From: Gorsachius magnificus
Lineage: Eukaryota; Chordata; Aves; Pelecaniformes; Ardeidae
DNA length: 64,000 nucleotides
Reading direction: 5' to 3'
Assembly: GCA_034008185.1 (NCBI GenBank)
Contig: CM067109.1
Location: 56,754,801-56,818,800 of the forward strand
The notes beneath the pieces are model-generated. The model was given only the letters and a program-made list of their open reading frames with translations, did not search any database and had not been told where the DNA came from. Shown piece by piece: positions 61,101 to 64,000 of this stretch. Within the stretch, counting starts at the first letter, position 1, and each line of letters begins with the position of its first letter. The position numbers were made by a program, and so were the translations under genes.

Positions 61101-64000
61101 GCTAGAAACAGAAAACCCTCAGAAATACTTACATTTTTAACTCTCTGGCACCTAGAAAAATGTGAAGACTGGTTGTGTTGCCTGAGCCTGCTTTTCCCAA
61201 TTGTATCAGTTTGGTTTAATAAGCACATTTCTTCACTCTACAAATGTTCTGTGTGTAAGATGCTGAAGCTATTTCAAAGTCGGTGAGGTGATTTTGACAT
61301 GATGATGCAGATGGCTATCCATTGAAATAAGTACTTCCCAGTCAACTGTTTTATGAAAACCATGGACATTTTAAACAGTATTTGTAAGCGAGAGGAGGTG
61401 GCATCTCCCGTATCTGTTGCTGTTATTTGAGTAAAGCCTATTCTGGTGATGGAGCAGTAGCAATACACCGTGTGCCTGCAGTTCAGCAGCACGCTTTTGC
61501 CATTTTCTGCTTTTTGTTTTTAAGTGTCAGCCCACTCAGCCATAAAGCCCTTAAATACTAGCACTGCTCTTCAGCATGGTCCTGCCTTGGGGTTTTTTTG
61601 CTGCAGCCAGAGCAATATGGGCTGTCTGCCAGGTCAGAGTTACTGCAGCAGCGTGGGCAGCAGCCTTCTTCAGCATGAAGTAGCATGTTAGCTGGACGCA
61701 AGAGAACAAAAATAAGTATATATAAAGATAAGCCATCTTGAACTCAGACAGGAGTATTCTGCATTGTTCATGTTGTGTTCAAAAGATGAAAGTTCAGCAT
61801 ACAAATCACAGGAGGAAATGCCTGCAAATAGGTACCTCTTGTCCTGGTGTCTCCTGGACTTTGTATTCACCTACAAAACAGTCTGAGTTGCACATTCCGC
61901 CCAGTAAACTGTAGCTCCATACACAAGATGTGCACCCAAATGCTCCCTTCCCTAGAAAAGCAAATAAAGCAATATCACAACAGAAAAAAAATGTCATCTA
62001 ACTTCCCTTCAAAAATATACTAAGCACCCCTGCCAAAGCAGAGGACTGTTTGTCTTCATGAAGAATCAGCAGTGAGGAGTCCAGCAGGAGGAGATCAGTA
62101 TTAAAAAAAAGAAAAGCCTGAGCCTGGTCTTGAAACTTTATGTCCCCACTAAGTGTACTTACAGGTGTTTTGAAATTTGTGAAAAGCTGATTATGAACTG
62201 CACGAACTGCATTGGACATTTGTTGTTTTATTTTCTCAGCGGTGCAGCTGGTTTGCTATCTGTTTTAGCCATTTGTGCTGTGTCTGCACATGGGTGTTCA
62301 GAGACATTCGGGAGGATCAATCAGCTCAGAGCACTAAAGTAAAACCATGGGAAACCTTGGCCAAATACTCTCATTTGCAAAGGCAATAGGTGAGGCCTAG
62401 CAAACCCCTTTCAAACCGCAATGAATTAAATTACATTTATGTTTGAAAAACAATGTAAGTTCTTTAGGTGCATGGGAAAATTCGTACTTAACTAGGTGCA
62501 AACAGAGCATCGTTATGCTTTGTGTCTGTGAGGATATTTTTGAAGACCAGCACTGCGTATGGTTCTTCTGTGAAATAGTGATGTTAATGTTTCATCCTAC
62601 ATAATGGTAAAATGTGTTTGTACAGTTCCCTACAACTAGGCATTTTCTGTCTGAAAAGAAGAAAACGGATATACTTGTAGTTCACTTTAGCAGCAGTTAA
62701 ACAGATGAAGCTATCAACCTTCTACGACCCAGATAATTTACTATGCAATTTTTCTGAGTGACTCAGGATTTATCTTCCTGCTCCTGAGAAAGAAACACTG
62801 TACCACTTCTTGGCTCCTACGTCAACATTGCAGATACATTTCAGAACACCTACAGGTTTTGCCATTTAGAGGGACTGTTTTGTGTTTCATCTTAGTATTT
62901 CTGTAATCATGACAGAAAATCTGTCCTGTTGTATTAATCTCGAATAAAATAAAAATCAATCATTGGAAACAGTCTGCAAATTGAAATTACAGTCTCCTTT
63001 CATCCCAAATCTATGCCAAAATATTGCTGTAATTTATTATAGTGTCCTTGTACAGTTGCATTTTAATAGTTCCTGAAGGTTGCCTTCCTAGTTACTTCCA
63101 CAATGTTAGATATTATTATGGCATACGTAGTGATCTGCACTATCTAATATATCCACTGTACCATATGATACAGTCTGAGCCTGGTGTACTAGACTGGCAC
63201 CTGCTAGCTGTCATCTGATGCTGTGGAGAGAGAACGGGATGCTATTTCCAAGGCGAATAACGCTGCTCAGTTCAGAATTAGATACAGTATAATTCAGGTA
63301 AAAGAAACTGAATATATAATTGTGTCACAGAACAAAAAAGACAGTCTCTCAAAGTTAGTTCTGAAAAATACCTGACTATTCAAAGCAACAGACATCACAG
63401 TATTATTTTTGTTTGCTTTATCACCTTGCAGATAGGTTTTGTGGCCTTCTGGTTTTTAAATTGTCTTGCTAATTGTTGATCTTCTACTCTTTTCACATTG
63501 TAACTCAACTCTGTGGGGCTTTTTTGCCCCTGGAAGGAAAGGAAAAGAAATTTTGGGTTTGTCTCTCTCACAAGTTATTTTGTTTATTTCACCTCATTGA
63601 GGGCCATTTCCTACTGGCTTTTTCTAAGCTGTTCTTAAAATGAACCTCCTTCATTTTTTTAAATTAATGAAGTTTGAAAAATTCATTATTAGATTTAAGA
63701 GCTGTTGTAATAGAGGAAAATATAAATGTTGTCCAGGGATTTCCTACAGCACTGTTCTGAACTGCTCATTTGAGATGAGTAGCAGTCCAGAACTGCGCCT
63801 TAGTGAATTATGTGCTCATTGCAAATGAGGAGAATAATTGAGCTTTATGTTGTAAACTTCAGCATAGTGCTCCAAAGTCAAATCCAGCTCTGTAATCCCC
63901 ACAGATTACAAACAGGAAGATCTGGGACATACACGAATTTAAGGGACTCAGTGTAGGAAGGTATTCACATGGAGATTTTGTGCTAGCCAGCCACAGAACA
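58156..64000. other. intergenic, no gene recognised
   Basis: About 5.8 kb of AT-rich DNA. No coding exon, RNA gene or known element recognised. A small hairpin at 60996-61019 is listed separately. By human gene order PCSK5 would be expected beyond this end, but no exon of it was recognised here. Confidence 0.4.
60996..61019. repeat. short perfect hairpin, 9-bp stem and 6-base loop
   Basis: AGGGGGTTG, a GTAGGA loop, then CAACCCCCT. Followed by a T-rich stretch. No known RNA family recognised. Confidence 0.7.

Noticed and set aside
1..64000. CRISPR array, bacterial operons, integrons
   Set aside because: The repeats seen are LINE, LTR and simple-sequence repeats; introns, CpG islands and poly(A) signals show a vertebrate genome.

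Overview
The window is vertebrate nuclear DNA, almost certainly from a bird. It contains several CR1 LINE copies of the avian type and avian-style endogenous retrovirus LTRs. It also holds two recognisable protein-coding genes arranged head to head: GCNT1 on the minus strand (intact single coding exon, 11293-12573) and RFK on the plus strand (four coding exons, 46872-50771). GCNT1 and RFK are also divergent neighbours on human chromosome 9q21, and in birds this block lies on the Z chromosome. The Z assignment and a neoavian rather than galliform origin (suggested by the LTR family at 53.8-54.3 kb) are inference, not proof.

Layout. 1-10.3 kb: intergenic, with an old CR1 (about 1.64-2.52 kb) and a young CR1 tail (8.83-9.35 kb). 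10.3-23.3 kb: GCNT1, with its 3' UTR, its coding exon, a candidate 5' UTR exon near 13.1-13.2 kb, and a CpG island (22.5-23.3 kb) that is the likely promoter. 23.9-28.3 kb: one long, broken CR1 with ORF1 esterase, endonuclease and reverse transcriptase remains, interrupted by an 866 bp LTR-like insertion. 28.3-46 kb: intergenic DNA with LTR fragments (31.2-31.9, 32.86-33.26, 34.75-35.24 kb) and a short CR1 (41.05 kb). 46.0-47.1 kb: CpG island and RFK promoter. 46.9-53.4 kb: RFK and its 3' flank. 53.76-55.7 kb: an ERVL-like remnant with a 528 bp LTR and a decayed integrase. 55.7-64 kb: intergenic DNA with one further CR1 tail.

The two genes do unrelated jobs. GCNT1 is a Golgi glycosyltransferase that makes core 2 O-glycans. 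RFK is cytosolic riboflavin kinase, the first step from vitamin B2 to FMN and FAD.

The most notable observation is a second, degenerate copy of RFK coding exon 2 inside RFK intron 2 (49344-49489). It keeps an AG acceptor and an open reading frame in the correct phase. It has also gained a GTAAGA donor-like site whose use would keep the frame into exon 3. This is either a fossil exon duplication or a lineage-specific alternative exon; RNA data would settle it.
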